From positions 868,001 to 932,000 of the forward strand of contig NZ_JAIQXE010000002.1 of the NCBI RefSeq assembly GCF_020076305.1: a stretch of DNA of 64,000 nucleotides, written 5' to 3'. The DNA is from Flavihumibacter profundi (GTDB taxonomy: Bacteria > Bacteroidota > Bacteroidia > Chitinophagales > Chitinophagaceae). Positions 8,174-17,093 of the stretch are shown piece after piece. The translations under genes were made by a program, and so were the position numbers. Positions within the stretch are counted from its first letter, which is position 1. Every line of letters starts with the position of its first letter. The notes beneath the pieces were generated by a model that saw nothing but the letters and a program-made list of their open reading frames with translations, searched no databases and was not told where the DNA came from.

Positions 8174-9580
8174 TTACTGTCTTTTCACTACCTGGGCTAC
8201 CATATCAGCCTCCGCGCATAGTTTATTACCAACGTAAACGGTACCTCTCATTTCACAAATTCCCCTGCGGATAGGTGAAGTCAGCTCCATTTTCAGCAAC
8301 ATGGTATCTCCCGGTACGATTTTCTGTTTAAACTTACAGTTATCAATTTTCAGGAAATAAGTATCATATGGTCCTGTTGGCATGGAATTTATGGCCAGGA
8401 TCCCACCAGTCTGCGCAAGTGCTTCGCAAAGCAGTACACCAGGCATTACCGGGTTATTCGGGAAATGTCCCTGGAAAAATGGTTCATTAAAAGTTACATT
8501 TTTCACGCCTACAATCACTTTGTCGGTTAACTCAATGATTTTATCTACCAGCAGGAAAGGAAAGCGGTGGGGCAGGGTCTGTTCAATTTGCTGGGCGGTG
8601 AAAATTGGGGGCTGAGTACAATCATAAACCGGAACATCCTTGAGGTGCTTGTTCTTCTTAATATACTGCTTGATTTTCCTGGCAAATTCAACATTTGTGC
8701 TATGGCCGGGCCGGTTGGCAATAATCCGTGCCTTTACCGGGTAACCAATCAGTGCGAGGTCTCCAACCACGTCCAAAAGTTTATGGCGGGCTGGTTCATT
8801 GGGGAAGCGTAATTCCAGGTTGTTCAGGTAGCCTTCATGCTTCACCTCTATTTTATCGCGACCGAAGGATTTGGCGAGCCTGCTCATTTCTTCAGCGGTT
8901 ACCGGTTTGTCTACAACAACAATGGCATTATTAATGTCGCCCCCTTTAATGAGGTTATGTTCCAGCAGCATTTCCAATTCATGGAGGAAAACAAAAGTGC
9001 GGCAGGGAGAGATTTCCTTTACAAAATCACTCATTTTTTTCAGTCCGGCGTGCTGTGTGCCTAAAACCGGGGAATTAAAATCAATCAGGGTAGTAATCTG
9101 GTAATCCACCGATGGCATGGCCACCATTTCAACCCTTTTTTTGTCGTCGTAATGGTAAATATTTTCTTCGATACTATACCAGGCTTTAGCAGCCTGTTGT
9201 TCCTGGACGCCAACTTCTTCCAGCATTTCCACAAAGGGTTGTGAACTTCCGTCCATAATTGGCATTTCCGGGCCATTGATCTCAATAAGGCAGTTATCTA
9301 CGCCCATTCCAACAAGGGCAGCCAGCACATGTTCTACTGTACTTACTTTAGCATTATTGTCTTCAATTGTGGTACCCCGGGAAGTATCCGTTACCAGGTC
9401 GCAATCGGCCTTGATCGTTGGATGGCCGGGCAGGTCAATACGCTGGAATTGGATTCCGAAACCCTGGTTTGCGGGTTTAAAGGTCATGTCAACCTTAACT
9501 CCTGTGTGTAAACCAGTGCCTGAAATACTTATTTCTGAACCTACGGTATGCTGTTTATCTGGGTTGAAATTTGCGTCCAT
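8174..9580 (-). CDS. lpxC-fabZ: LpxC deacetylase fused to FabZ hydroxyacyl-ACP dehydratase
   Basis: A 468-residue bifunctional protein. The N-terminal part (about 1-310) is the zinc-dependent UDP-3-O-acyl-GlcNAc deacetylase, with the metal motif in TVEHVLAAL and the family block NGPEMPIMDGSS. The C-terminal part (about 320-468) is a hot-dog dehydratase with PHRFPFLLVDK and the catalytic stretch GHFPNNPVMPG. The fusion links the committed lipid A step to the fatty-acid elongation step that competes for the same hydroxyacyl-ACP, and is characteristic of Bacteroidota and some relatives. The ATG at 9580 is clear. It has its own promoter-like box upstream and a terminator downstream. Confidence 0.96.
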   Translation of the reverse strand: MDANFNPDKQHTVGSEISISGTGLHTGVKVDMTFKPANQGFGIQFQRIDLPGHPTIKADCDLVTDTSRGTTIEDNNAKVSTVEHVLAALVGMGVDNCLIEINGPEMPIMDGSSQPFVEMLEEVGVQEQQAAKAWYSIEENIYHYDDKKRVEMVAMPSVDYQITTLIDFNSPVLGTQHAGLKKMSDFVKEISPCRTFVFLHELEMLLEHNLIKGGDINNAIVVVDKPVTAEEMSRLAKSFGRDKIEVKHEGYLNNLELRFPNEPARHKLLDVVGDLALIGYPVKARIIANRPGHSTNVEFARKIKQYIKKNKHLKDVPVYDCTQPPIFTAQQIEQTLPHRFPFLLVDKIIELTDKVIVGVKNVTFNEPFFQGHFPNNPVMPGVLLCEALAQTGGILAINSMPTGPYDTYFLKIDNCKFKQKIVPGDTMLLKMELTSPIRRGICEMRGTVYVGNKLCAEADMVAQVVKRQ

Positions 9581-9597
9581 GCTGTAATCTTAATTGC

Positions 9598-9605
9598 CAA
9601 AGATA
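9598..9605 (-). promoter_or_regulatory. Probable internal promoter for lpxC-fabZ
   Basis: On the minus strand TATCTTTG matches TAnnTTTG exactly, 17 bases before the lpxC-fabZ ATG and after the lpxD stop. No convincing -33 element is seen. Confidence 0.45.
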
Positions 9606-9628
9606 GCCAAACAGAAAGAAGTTTGAAG

Positions 9629-10681
9629 TCAGAGGTTGATTCTTTCTGCCAGCAATTGCTTTACCAGTTGCTCCAGTTCCTTGAGGCGTTTTTCAATATC
9701 GGGAAGGTTGCGACTCAGTGCCTGGCTGCGAAGTGCGCTGGTATAATCATAAGCCGGGGAGCCTGTCACTGCTGAGTTGGGTACTTTTATGGATTTGCTT
9801 ACGCCACTCTGGGCATTGATTTTGCTGCCATCAGCAATGCTTATATGCCCTACGATACCGGCCTGGCCGCCAATCATGACATTGTTGCCTATTTTGGTGG
9901 ATCCGCTTACTCCCACCTGTGCGGCTATAACAGTGTTTTGTCCCACTTCCACGTTATGGGCTACCTGGATCAGGTTATCCAGTTTGGCGCCAGAACGGAT
10001 AATGGTAGATCCGATTGTCGCCCGGTCGATGGTTGCATTTGACCCTATTTCAACCCCGTCTTCCACAACAACGTTCCCGATCTGGGGTACTTTTTTGAAA
10101 CTGCCATCGGCCTGGGGTGCGAATCCAAAACCATCACTTCCGATTACACTACCGGCATGTATGGTAACCTGTTTTCCGATTTTACAATCGAAATAAATCT
10201 TCACGCCAGGGTGGATAATTGTTTTGTCACCGATACTTACATTGTTTCCGATGTAGGCATGCGGAAATATTTTTACATGGTTTCCGATGGTCACATTTTC
10301 ACCGATATAGGCAAAAGCACCAATGAAAACGTCTTCCCCAAGTTTGGCTGAATCGGGAACATAGGAAGGTTCCTGCCTGCCGACTAACTGCTGTGTTTTT
10401 AATTCCTGGTATTTGGATAACAGCGTGGCAAAAGCTGTATAGGCATCCTGTACCCTGATCAGGGTAGGGGTTACGGCTTGTTTTAATTCGAGGCTTTCAT
10501 TCACAATAACAATGGAAGCCGAAGTACTATATAAATAATCTTCGTACTTGGGATTGGCCAGAAAGGACAGTTGCCCGGTAGCAGCCTCTTCAATTTTACC
10601 AAAAGATCCCACGGAAATATTGGGATCCCCTTCAATTTTTCCATTGATCAGAACAGCTATTTGCGCGGCACTGAATTGCAT
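9629..10681 (-). CDS. lpxD: UDP-3-O-(3-hydroxyacyl)glucosamine N-acyltransferase LpxD
   Basis: A 350-residue enzyme that adds the second hydroxyacyl chain in lipid A synthesis. An N-terminal uridine-binding domain (to about residue 95) is followed by a long hexapeptide beta-helix with repeats such as IGDKTIIHPGV, the conserved GSDGFGFAP segment and the catalytic-histidine region LDNLIQVAHNVEVG. A helical tail ends the protein. The ATG at 10681 (MQFSAAQIA) was chosen; the upstream alternative at 10708 would run into the HD gene's stop region. It follows the HD-domain gene after ten bases and is probably co-transcribed with it. Confidence 0.95.
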   Translation of the reverse strand: MQFSAAQIAVLINGKIEGDPNISVGSFGKIEEAATGQLSFLANPKYEDYLYSTSASIVIVNESLELKQAVTPTLIRVQDAYTAFATLLSKYQELKTQQLVGRQEPSYVPDSAKLGEDVFIGAFAYIGENVTIGNHVKIFPHAYIGNNVSIGDKTIIHPGVKIYFDCKIGKQVTIHAGSVIGSDGFGFAPQADGSFKKVPQIGNVVVEDGVEIGSNATIDRATIGSTIIRSGAKLDNLIQVAHNVEVGQNTVIAAQVGVSGSTKIGNNVMIGGQAGIVGHISIADGSKINAQSGVSKSIKVPNSAVTGSPAYDYTSALRSQALSRNLPDIEKRLKELEQLVKQLLAERINL

Positions 10682-10691
10682 AATAAATATT

Positions 10692-11942
10692 TTAATACGG
10701 CAAGGCATTAAACAAAGCGGATGCCGAAATTGGATTCAGGTAGCAAAAGTAATGTTTTTTAACAGGGCGGGATAAATTGTGCTGGATCAGGGCGTTATCA
10801 ACTTGAGAGATATCTTTAACGCTGCCGTCTTTAAAAAGTATATTGATTTTTTCCTCGCTCGGGTCATAAGTCGTATTGCTTGCTTCACCGCTGAAAACGA
10901 AATAGGCAGATTCTTCCAGGCTAAGGCCGGTAGCGTTGGCAATGGCCAGCCGTTCTTCTTCAAGGAACTGCTGGCTGACAGGTTCTGCCTGCAGTTTCAC
11001 TTTTAACAACTGCCTGTCTACCAGCATCCTGCAAAGTACTGACAGGACTTTATCTGGATGGAACATCCAGCTTTTTATGGCACCCAAAACATCAACATCA
11101 TCTAACTGGCAAAACTTATCCAGATGGGCTGAAATCTGCAGCGGTTTTGATTGGTGCAGGAAAAAATCAAGCACCTGCGAGGGCGCATGTACCGGGATTC
11201 CCAACCGGATCAGTTCCTTAGCCCTTAATATAATATTGACCAGCATTTTTTCGGCACACAAAACTGTTTTGTGGAGGTATACCTGCCAATACATCAACCG
11301 GCGGGCTACCAGGAATTTCTCAATGGAAAAAATGGCTTTTTCTTCAACCATCAGTTCCCCGTTGTGCACAGTAAGCATTTTCAGGATACGGTCATACATG
11401 ATCACCCCTTCTGAAACGCCGGTAAAAAAACTATCGCGCGTCAGGAAATCCATCCTGTCAACGTCCAGTTGCCCGGAAATCAATTGGTGCAAAAAGTGTT
11501 TATGGTATTGCCCTGTAAAAATGCAGATGGCCAGGGTTAGCTGTCCGTTGAATTCTTTATTCAATGCCTCCATGATGAGCAGTGAAAGTGTTTCATGGTG
11601 AACACCTTCGATAAGCGTTTCTTCCAGGGCATGAGAATAGGGGCCATGCCCTATATCGTGCAGCAGGATGGCAATTTTTGCCGCAAGTTCCTCCTCTGCG
11701 GAAATCTCAATCCCTTTGCTTTTCAACTCAGACAGGGCATTACTCATCAGGTGGTAAGCACCCAGGGAATGGTGTAGCCGGTTGTGAACAGCCCCGGGAT
11801 ATACAAGGTGGGCAAATGCCATTTGCTGGATACGCCGCAGCCGCTGGTAATAAGGATGGCCAATAACCTTGAAAAGGAGGGGATGGTCAATGGTAATAAA
11901 ACCATACACGGGATCGTTTACAATTTTCCGGCTTGCCATCAT
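10692..11942 (-). CDS. HD-domain phosphohydrolase (SAMHD1/dGTPase-like)
   Basis: A 416-residue member of the HD superfamily. The metal ligands are visible as His 57 (RLHHSLG), His 95-Asp 96 (LLHDIGHGPYSH) and a later Asp in GQLDVDRMDFL, an arrangement shared with SAMHD1 and dNTP triphosphohydrolases. The substrate cannot be read from the sequence, and dNTPase activity is an inference. The ATG at 11942 was chosen because the longer frame up to 12074 is antisense to the first codons of porX. The HD-lpxD-lpxC-fabZ-lpxA order recurs in Bacteroidota, which suggests a link with envelope synthesis or simple shared expression. Confidence 0.85.
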   Translation of the reverse strand: MMASRKIVNDPVYGFITIDHPLLFKVIGHPYYQRLRRIQQMAFAHLVYPGAVHNRLHHSLGAYHLMSNALSELKSKGIEISAEEELAAKIAILLHDIGHGPYSHALEETLIEGVHHETLSLLIMEALNKEFNGQLTLAICIFTGQYHKHFLHQLISGQLDVDRMDFLTRDSFFTGVSEGVIMYDRILKMLTVHNGELMVEEKAIFSIEKFLVARRLMYWQVYLHKTVLCAEKMLVNIILRAKELIRLGIPVHAPSQVLDFFLHQSKPLQISAHLDKFCQLDDVDVLGAIKSWMFHPDKVLSVLCRMLVDRQLLKVKLQAEPVSQQFLEEERLAIANATGLSLEESAYFVFSGEASNTTYDPSEEKINILFKDGSVKDISQVDNALIQHNLSRPVKKHYFCYLNPISASALFNALPY

Positions 11943-12010
11943 ATCCTTGCTGGTTTTGTTAAATTCTTTAAATACTAGCCTGTAAAAGTACGAAGGCGCA
12001 CCAGATAAAT

Positions 12011-12018
12011 TACATTTG
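12011..12018 (+). promoter_or_regulatory. Probable -7 box of porX, five bases before its ATG
   Basis: TACATTTG matches TAnnTTTG exactly. The porX ATG starts at 12024, so the message would have almost no leader. No -33 element was recognised. Confidence 0.45.
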
Positions 12019-12023
12019 AATTC

Positions 12024-13580
12024 ATGCCAATAGCAACAATACTCTGGGTCGACGATGAAATGGAAAGCCTGCAATCACAGAAGCTTTTCCTGGAAACAAA
12101 GGGCTATTCCGTACACACCCTTACCAATGGATTTGATGCCATCGATTATGTTCGGGAAAACCAGGTTGACCTGGTATTGCTTGACGAGACGATGCCTGGT
12201 ATAACCGGTTTGGAAACACTGGCTAAAATCAAGGAAATCAACCAGCAGATACCGGTGGTTCTTATCACTAAAAATGAAACGGAAAACCTGATGGATGAGG
12301 CAATAGGATCGCAGATCAGCGACTATCTCATCAAACCTGTCAATCCCAACCAGGTTTTACTGAGCCTGAAAAAAATTCTTGATAACAGGAGGCTAGTGGC
12401 AGAAAAAACTACCTCCGCATACCAGCAGCAGTTCCGTAATTTATTTATGGCGCTGAACAATAATCCGGATTATAATGACTGGATGGACATCTACAGGAAA
12501 CTGGTATACTGGGAACTGGAAATGGAAAAAAGTGATAGCCCTGAAATGGTGGAAGTGTTGCAATCGCAAAAGCAGGAAGCCAATACGGAATTTTGCAAAT
12601 TCGTAGCCCGCAATTACCTGAATTGGGTTAACCCAAAATCAGACGAAGCGCCGATCATGTCAAATACCTTGTTCAGGTTTAAAGTGCTGCCACATATTGA
12701 AAAGGGTACACCCACTTTCTTTATTTTGCTCGATAACCTGCGTTTTGACCAGTGGAAAGCAATCCAGCCAATTTTCGCAGCCCATTTCCGGATTTTGGAG
12801 GAAGATACCTTTTACAGTATCCTGCCCACTGCTACACAATATGCGCGCAATGCTATTTTTGCCGGATTGATGCCGGTTGAAATTGAAAGACAATTTCCCC
12901 AGTACTGGAAAAATGATGAAGAGGAAGGGGGTAAAAATTTGCATGAGGAGGTATTTTTCCGGGCCCAGTTAAAACGCTTAAAGCGGGAAGACATAAAGTT
13001 GTCTTATGTGAAAGTCGTAAACCATCAGGCTGGAAATGAATTGGTGAATAATATCCATAACCTGCTGGGGAACGACCTCAATATCATTGTTTACAATTTT
13101 GTAGACATGCTCAGTCATGCCAGGACCGAAATGGAGGTGCTGAAGGAATTGGCCAGTGATGAAATCAGTTACCGTAGCATAACTGCAAGCTGGTTCGAAC
13201 ATTCTCCCCTTTTCCAGGCGTTGAAAAAAATTGCCGATAAGAAAATCAACCTGGTATTGGCCACTGACCATGGTTCTGTAAGGGTTAATAACCCGCATAA
13301 AGTAGTGGGGGATAAACAAACCACCACCAATTTGCGCTATAAACATGGACGGAACCTCAATTATGAGGCAAAGGATGTATTAGCCATAAAGGATCCAAAA
13401 GAAGCCGGTCTCCCGGTGCCTACTGTCAACTCGTCCTATATATTTGCCAAGGAAGATGGTTACCTGTGTTATCCTAATAACTACAACCATTATGTAAATT
13501 ATTATCGCAATACGTTCCAGCATGGTGGAATTAGCCTTGAGGAAATGATCATCCCGGTTATTAAAATGTCCAGTAAATGA
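12024..13580 (+). CDS. porX: PorX-type response regulator with PglZ (alkaline phosphatase-like) effector
   Basis: A 518-residue two-domain regulator. The receiver domain (1-120) has the acidic pair Asp 10-Asp 11, the phosphoacceptor Asp 54 in VLLDETMPG and the conserved lysine in DYLIKP. The C-terminal part is a PglZ domain of the alkaline phosphatase fold, with a metal-site aspartate in ILLDNLRFDQW and the later ATDHGS and HGG motifs. In Porphyromonas PorX works with the kinase PorY and sigma factor SigP to control type IX secretion genes, and it can cleave phosphodiester substrates. No PorY gene is adjacent. The family is clear; the output in this organism is inferred. Confidence 0.93.
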   Translation: MPIATILWVDDEMESLQSQKLFLETKGYSVHTLTNGFDAIDYVRENQVDLVLLDETMPGITGLETLAKIKEINQQIPVVLITKNETENLMDEAIGSQISDYLIKPVNPNQVLLSLKKILDNRRLVAEKTTSAYQQQFRNLFMALNNNPDYNDWMDIYRKLVYWELEMEKSDSPEMVEVLQSQKQEANTEFCKFVARNYLNWVNPKSDEAPIMSNTLFRFKVLPHIEKGTPTFFILLDNLRFDQWKAIQPIFAAHFRILEEDTFYSILPTATQYARNAIFAGLMPVEIERQFPQYWKNDEEEGGKNLHEEVFFRAQLKRLKREDIKLSYVKVVNHQAGNELVNNIHNLLGNDLNIIVYNFVDMLSHARTEMEVLKELASDEISYRSITASWFEHSPLFQALKKIADKKINLVLATDHGSVRVNNPHKVVGDKQTTTNLRYKHGRNLNYEAKDVLAIKDPKEAGLPVPTVNSSYIFAKEDGYLCYPNNYNHYVNYYRNTFQHGGISLEEMIIPVIKMSSK

Positions 13581-13680
13581 GTTGCCTGCCAGGTCTGTGG
13601 AAAATTGGTGGGTACTCTCAGTCCCTATGCAGCTTTCATTTGGTATTTTTGCTACCTGGTCATTAACAAGATTACATTGC

Positions 13681-13974
13681 ATGAAGTACACCCAAGCCAC
13701 TTTACAGAAAATTGAACAGGTTCTCGATGATGCTTCGTATATAATAAGGTACGAAAGGGGTACATTCCAAAGTGGTTATTGTATCCTGGAACAAAAGAAA
13801 GTGGTGGTATTGAATAAATTCCTGCCACTTGAAGGAAGGATTAATACCCTTATGGACATAATTCCGCAATTGAATATTAACCTTGACGATCTTTCACCGG
13901 AAGCCAGGAAAACTTATGCTGAAATAATGGAAAAGCTAAGGTTGGCCAGGGAGAATGAAACAGGTTCAGACTGA
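13681..13974 (+). CDS. Conserved hypothetical protein, 97 residues
   Basis: A soluble protein with no signal peptide or membrane segment. It starts at the ATG at 13681 (MKYTQATLQK), not at the longer frame beginning at 13582, whose extra residues read like non-coding sequence. The predicted order is a helix, two or three beta strands (GYCILEQKKVVVLNKF), then a charged helical tail (EARKTYAEIMEKL). It is rich in Glu, Lys and Leu and has no catalytic motif that I recognise. It lies 100 bases after porX and 36 bases before the metallo-hydrolase, in the same direction, so it could belong to the porX unit. I assign no function. Confidence 0.75.
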   Translation: MKYTQATLQKIEQVLDDASYIIRYERGTFQSGYCILEQKKVVVLNKFLPLEGRINTLMDIIPQLNINLDDLSPEARKTYAEIMEKLRLARENETGSD

Positions 13975-14010
13975 CCGTAATTCTATTCTGCATTTAAATT
14001 ATTCATCACT

Positions 14011-14820
14011 TTGAATGACCTGACCATAACTTTTTTGGGGAGCGGCACAAGCAGTGGTGTGCCAATGATCGGATGTGATTGTGAAGTATGCACATCTTCA
14101 GATCCGCGGGATAACAGGCTTCGGTCAAGTATTTTAGTAAGGTCGGCAAAGACCACCCTCGTTGTTGATTCCACCCCCGACTTCCGTTACCAGATGCTAA
14201 GGGCGGGCGTAAAAAAACTTGATGGGATCATATTTACACATCCCCACAAAGACCATATCGCCGGCCTTGATGATGTTAGGGCGTATAATTTTTTTTCGCG
14301 GCAGCCGATGAATATTTATGCCAACGAAATGACACAGATGAATATCATCCGTGAGTTCCCATATGCATTTGCTGAAACAAAATACCCTGGCGTGCCTGAA
14401 ATTCAAATCAACTCCATCGACCAGGAACCGTTTATGGTAGGGGATATTCAAGTAACTCCCATTATGGTGTGGCATATGCGGATGCCGGTGCTGGGTTTTC
14501 GTTTTGGCGATTTTACCTATATCACCGACGCCAACCAGATAGATGCTGCCGAACAGGAAAAGATCAAAGGCAGCACACACATGGTGCTTAATGCCCTGCG
14601 CCATGAAAAGCATATTTCCCATTTTACCCTGAATGAAGCTATCGAAATGGTGCAAACCCTTGGTGTGCCGAATGCCTGGTTTACCCATATCAGTCACCAG
14701 TTAGGCCTCCATGCCAGCATCGATTCCCGCCTTCCCCAGGGTATGCACCTGGCTTATGACGGATTAACCCTGCATCACCACCCGGCGGGTAATTCCCGGC
14801 GGGTATTACCCGCCGGGTGA
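14011..14820 (+). CDS. Metallo-beta-lactamase-fold hydrolase (PhnP-like), TTG start
   Basis: A 269-residue MBL-fold protein with the zinc motif HPHKDH (in FTHPHKDHIAGLDD), and later metal ligands in VWHMRMPVLG, ITDANQ and THISHQLG. Two cysteines in a CDCEVC motif near residue 25 occur in PhnP-like phosphodiesterases and their relatives. The frame has a stop at 13978 and no ATG before the first strand, so TTG at 14011 is the likely start. The last ten or so residues, after GLTLHHHP, are encoded by a repeated GC-rich palindromic unit and look like an added tail. The substrate is unknown; a cyclic phosphodiester is a reasonable guess. Confidence 0.88.
   Translation: MNDLTITFLGSGTSSGVPMIGCDCEVCTSSDPRDNRLRSSILVRSAKTTLVVDSTPDFRYQMLRAGVKKLDGIIFTHPHKDHIAGLDDVRAYNFFSRQPMNIYANEMTQMNIIREFPYAFAETKYPGVPEIQINSIDQEPFMVGDIQVTPIMVWHMRMPVLGFRFGDFTYITDANQIDAAEQEKIKGSTHMVLNALRHEKHISHFTLNEAIEMVQTLGVPNAWFTHISHQLGLHASIDSRLPQGMHLAYDGLTLHHHPAGNSRRVLPAG
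14781..14817 (+). repeat. Three copies of an 11-base GC-rich unit, the third inverted
   Basis: CCCGGCGGGTA occurs at 14781-14791 and 14795-14805, and its reverse complement at 14807-14817. The second and third copies form an 11-bp perfect stem with one base between them; the first can pair with the third as a longer-loop alternative. The repeat lies inside the last codons of the metallo-hydrolase and ends just before the stop. Only four As follow, so it is not a classic terminator on the plus strand. Confidence 0.85.
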
Positions 14821-14873
14821 AAAACCGTGAAAAGACGCTTGCCCGGACCTGTTTAATTTGACAGGTTTATGGT

Positions 14874-15821
14874 ATGAAAAAGTTTGACCTGCGGCGTTTA
14901 ACCGAAGACTATTTTAGTTTTTCTACCAGGGAAAGATGGGCAGTCCTGGTACTGGTGGTAATTATCCTGATACTTTTTATTTTACCTGATTTTTTACCGG
15001 AGCAGGAAAGCAGGATTAATATAGCCGATAGCCTAATTACTTCAGCGGTTAAGCAATTTGATAGTGCCGGAAATACTACAAAGGGTCCGCAGGCTATCCT
15101 GCCAAACCAGGCCAATGGGATAAGTTCTCCTGAACGCTTTCCCTTTGACCCCAATTTATTAGGCAGGGATGAATGGATAAGGTTGGGGTTAAGGCCAAAA
15201 ACCGCTGAAACGATATTGAAGTACCGTGCAAAAGGAGGCAGGTTCAGGTCGGCGGGAGACCTTGAGAAAATTTACGGCCTTAGCCCGGAATTAGCCCGGC
15301 AGTTAATACCCTGGGTTAAAATAATGCAGGTGCAGGAAAAAAGTCAGCCAAGCTATATGGTACGCCCCCGGCAGGATAGCATACATCCATTCCGGCGTAA
15401 TCCGTCCAAAGAACAAAAAGCACAGAAAGTGGCTGTAAATACGGCAGATAGCCTGGCATGGCTGGCTCTCCCAGGAATTGGTCCAAAGTTGGCCGGCAGG
15501 ATCCTTAATTTCCGTAAGAAATTAGGCGGATTTTTCCAGGTAAGCCAGGTGGCTGAAGTATATGGACTGCCAGATTCCGTTTTCCGGAAAATTGAGCCTT
15601 TATTGGAGGAAGATCAGCAACATCTCCAATTGATTCCAATAAATACCGCCACAGAGGCGGAGTTGGCTGTCCATCCTTATATAAGGCATTACTTAGCGGC
15701 AGCTATTATTCAATACCGAAATGCGCATGGCCCTTTCAAGGAAAAGGAAGAACTGATGGGCATCCATTTGTTGAAACAGGAACAATATGAGAAAATTGTC
15801 CCTTATCTTAAAATGCAATAA
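14874..15821 (+). CDS. Membrane-anchored helix-hairpin-helix protein (ComEA-like)
   Basis: A 315-residue protein with a short cytoplasmic N-terminus, one transmembrane helix at about residues 22-42, a linker, and three HhH-type repeats. They are centred on the LGLRPKTAETILKYR, LPGIGPKLAGRIL and PYIRHYLAAAIIQYR segments. The GIGPKLA hairpin in the second repeat is the classic DNA-backbone-binding form; the first and third are more divergent. Related proteins anchor incoming DNA in competence, but three repeats and the length differ from ComEA, and no other competence gene is nearby. It may simply bind DNA at the periplasmic face. Transcription could come from the porX unit or from its own promoter. 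Confidence 0.8.
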   Translation: MKKFDLRRLTEDYFSFSTRERWAVLVLVVIILILFILPDFLPEQESRINIADSLITSAVKQFDSAGNTTKGPQAILPNQANGISSPERFPFDPNLLGRDEWIRLGLRPKTAETILKYRAKGGRFRSAGDLEKIYGLSPELARQLIPWVKIMQVQEKSQPSYMVRPRQDSIHPFRRNPSKEQKAQKVAVNTADSLAWLALPGIGPKLAGRILNFRKKLGGFFQVSQVAEVYGLPDSVFRKIEPLLEEDQQHLQLIPINTATEAELAVHPYIRHYLAAAIIQYRNAHGPFKEKEELMGIHLLKQEQYEKIVPYLKMQ

Positions 15822-15886
15822 CTAACACTTGTTAGTTCAATAAAAATCCATTTATATTGCAGTATAAAAGGCAATTAAGCAATTAT

Positions 15887-17038
15887 ATGGACTTTAATAC
15901 TTCTGAACTCACCCAGCAAGTTGCGCAGACTGCCCGGGATTTCGCCCGGCTGCAAATTCTGCCACATGTAATGCAATGGGATGAAGTTCAGGAGTTTCCC
16001 AGGCAACTTTTTTCGGAGATGGGGAAATTGGGTTTGATGGGGGTAATGGTGCCTGAGGAATTTGGCGGAGCCGGATTGGGCTACCTGGAATATGTGGCGA
16101 TTATACAAGAAATAGCCAAAGTCTGCGGCTCTATTGGTTTAAGCCTGGCTGCGCATAATTCATTGTGTACCGGGCATATCCTGGCTTTTGGAAATGAGAT
16201 CCAAAAAAAGAAATACCTGCCGAAACTGGTTTCGGCTGAAGCCCTGGGAGCCTGGGGATTAACTGAAGCAAATACCGGAAGTGACGCAGGGAATATGAAA
16301 ACAACCGCAGTGCGTGATGGAAATGACTGGATCTTAAATGGCACAAAAAATTGGATCACACATGGGAAAAGTGGCGATATAGCAGTGGTGATTGCCCGTA
16401 CGGGAGAGCCCCGTACAAAGGACAATGCCACTGCTTTTATCGTCGAAAGAGGTACTCCGGGGTTTGCAGGCGGTAAAAAGGAAAATAAACTTGGTATGCG
16501 GGCGAGTGAAACCGCCGAAATGATATTCGACAATTGCCGGGTCGCGGATGAAAACCGGTTAGGTGAAATTGGAGCCGGTTTCAAGCAATCCATGAAAGTT
16601 TTGGATGGAGGCAGGATTTCCATTGCAGCATTATCTGTAGGTATAGCAAAAGGCGCGTTGGATGCCGCCCTTAAATATTCCCAGGAAAGACAACAGTTTG
16701 ACCAGCCAATTGCCCATTTCCAGGGGATTTCATTTAAACTGGCAGATATGGCCACGGAAATTATGGCTGCAGAATTGCTCACTAACCAGGCAGCAGATCT
16801 TAAAAACAGGGGGCGTAAAATGACAAAAGAGGCTGCTATGGCAAAATATTTCGCCAGTGAAGTAGCTGTAAGAGCTGCTACCGAAGCCGTACAAATATTC
16901 GGAGGCTATGGATATACCAAAGATTTTCCTGTAGAAAAGTTTTACCGCGATAGTAAGCTTTGTACCATTGGGGAAGGCACCTCTGAGATCCAAAAAATCG
17001 TTATTGCCCGGGAAGTCTTACATCCCACTCACCACTAA
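15887..17038 (+). CDS. Acyl-CoA dehydrogenase
   Basis: A 383-residue FAD enzyme of the short/medium-chain acyl-CoA dehydrogenase family, which forms the first double bond in beta-oxidation or branched amino-acid breakdown. FAD- and substrate-binding motifs are visible ([13 protein letters not shown] and [18 protein letters not shown]), and the catalytic base is the glutamate in IGEGTSEIQ near the C-terminus. The ATG at 15887 was chosen over a TTG ten codons upstream. Chain length cannot be read from sequence. The electron-transfer flavoprotein and other beta-oxidation genes are not adjacent, although a thiolase lies at 49.4 kb. Confidence 0.92.
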   Translation: MDFNTSELTQQVAQTARDFARLQILPHVMQWDEVQEFPRQLFSEMGKLGLMGVMVPEEFGGAGLGYLEYVAIIQEIAKVCGSIGLSLAAHNSLCTGHILAFGNEIQKKKYLPKLVSAEALGAWGLTEANTGSDAGNMKTTAVRDGNDWILNGTKNWITHGKSGDIAVVIARTGEPRTKDNATAFIVERGTPGFAGGKKENKLGMRASETAEMIFDNCRVADENRLGEIGAGFKQSMKVLDGGRISIAALSVGIAKGALDAALKYSQERQQFDQPIAHFQGISFKLADMATEIMAAELLTNQAADLKNRGRKMTKEAAMAKYFASEVAVRAATEAVQIFGGYGYTKDFPVEKFYRDSKLCTIGEGTSEIQKIVIAREVLHPTHH

Positions 17039-17047
17039 GGGGTTGCC

Positions 17048-17072
17048 AAAAAAATACCCCGCAAAAGCGGGG
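17048..17072 (-). terminator. Terminator for the leftward 59-residue gene, shared at the convergent junction
   Basis: CCCCGC and GCGGGG (17057-17062 and 17067-17072) form a 6-bp stem with an AAAA loop. On the minus strand it is followed by TATTTTTTT, a good rho-independent tail. On the plus strand, after the acyl-CoA dehydrogenase, the tail is TTTAAAAT and weaker. Confidence 0.8.
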
Positions 17073-17093
17073 CATTTAAAATATCTTTTATTT

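Noticed and set aside
12024-12074. N-terminal extension of the HD-domain protein to 12074
   Set aside because: The extension is antisense to the first codons of porX and is not conserved-looking; ATG at 11942 gives the family start.
13582-13680. Longer form of the 97-residue protein
   Set aside because: The extra 33 codons start at a non-ATG codon and read like non-coding sequence; ATG 13681 fits better.
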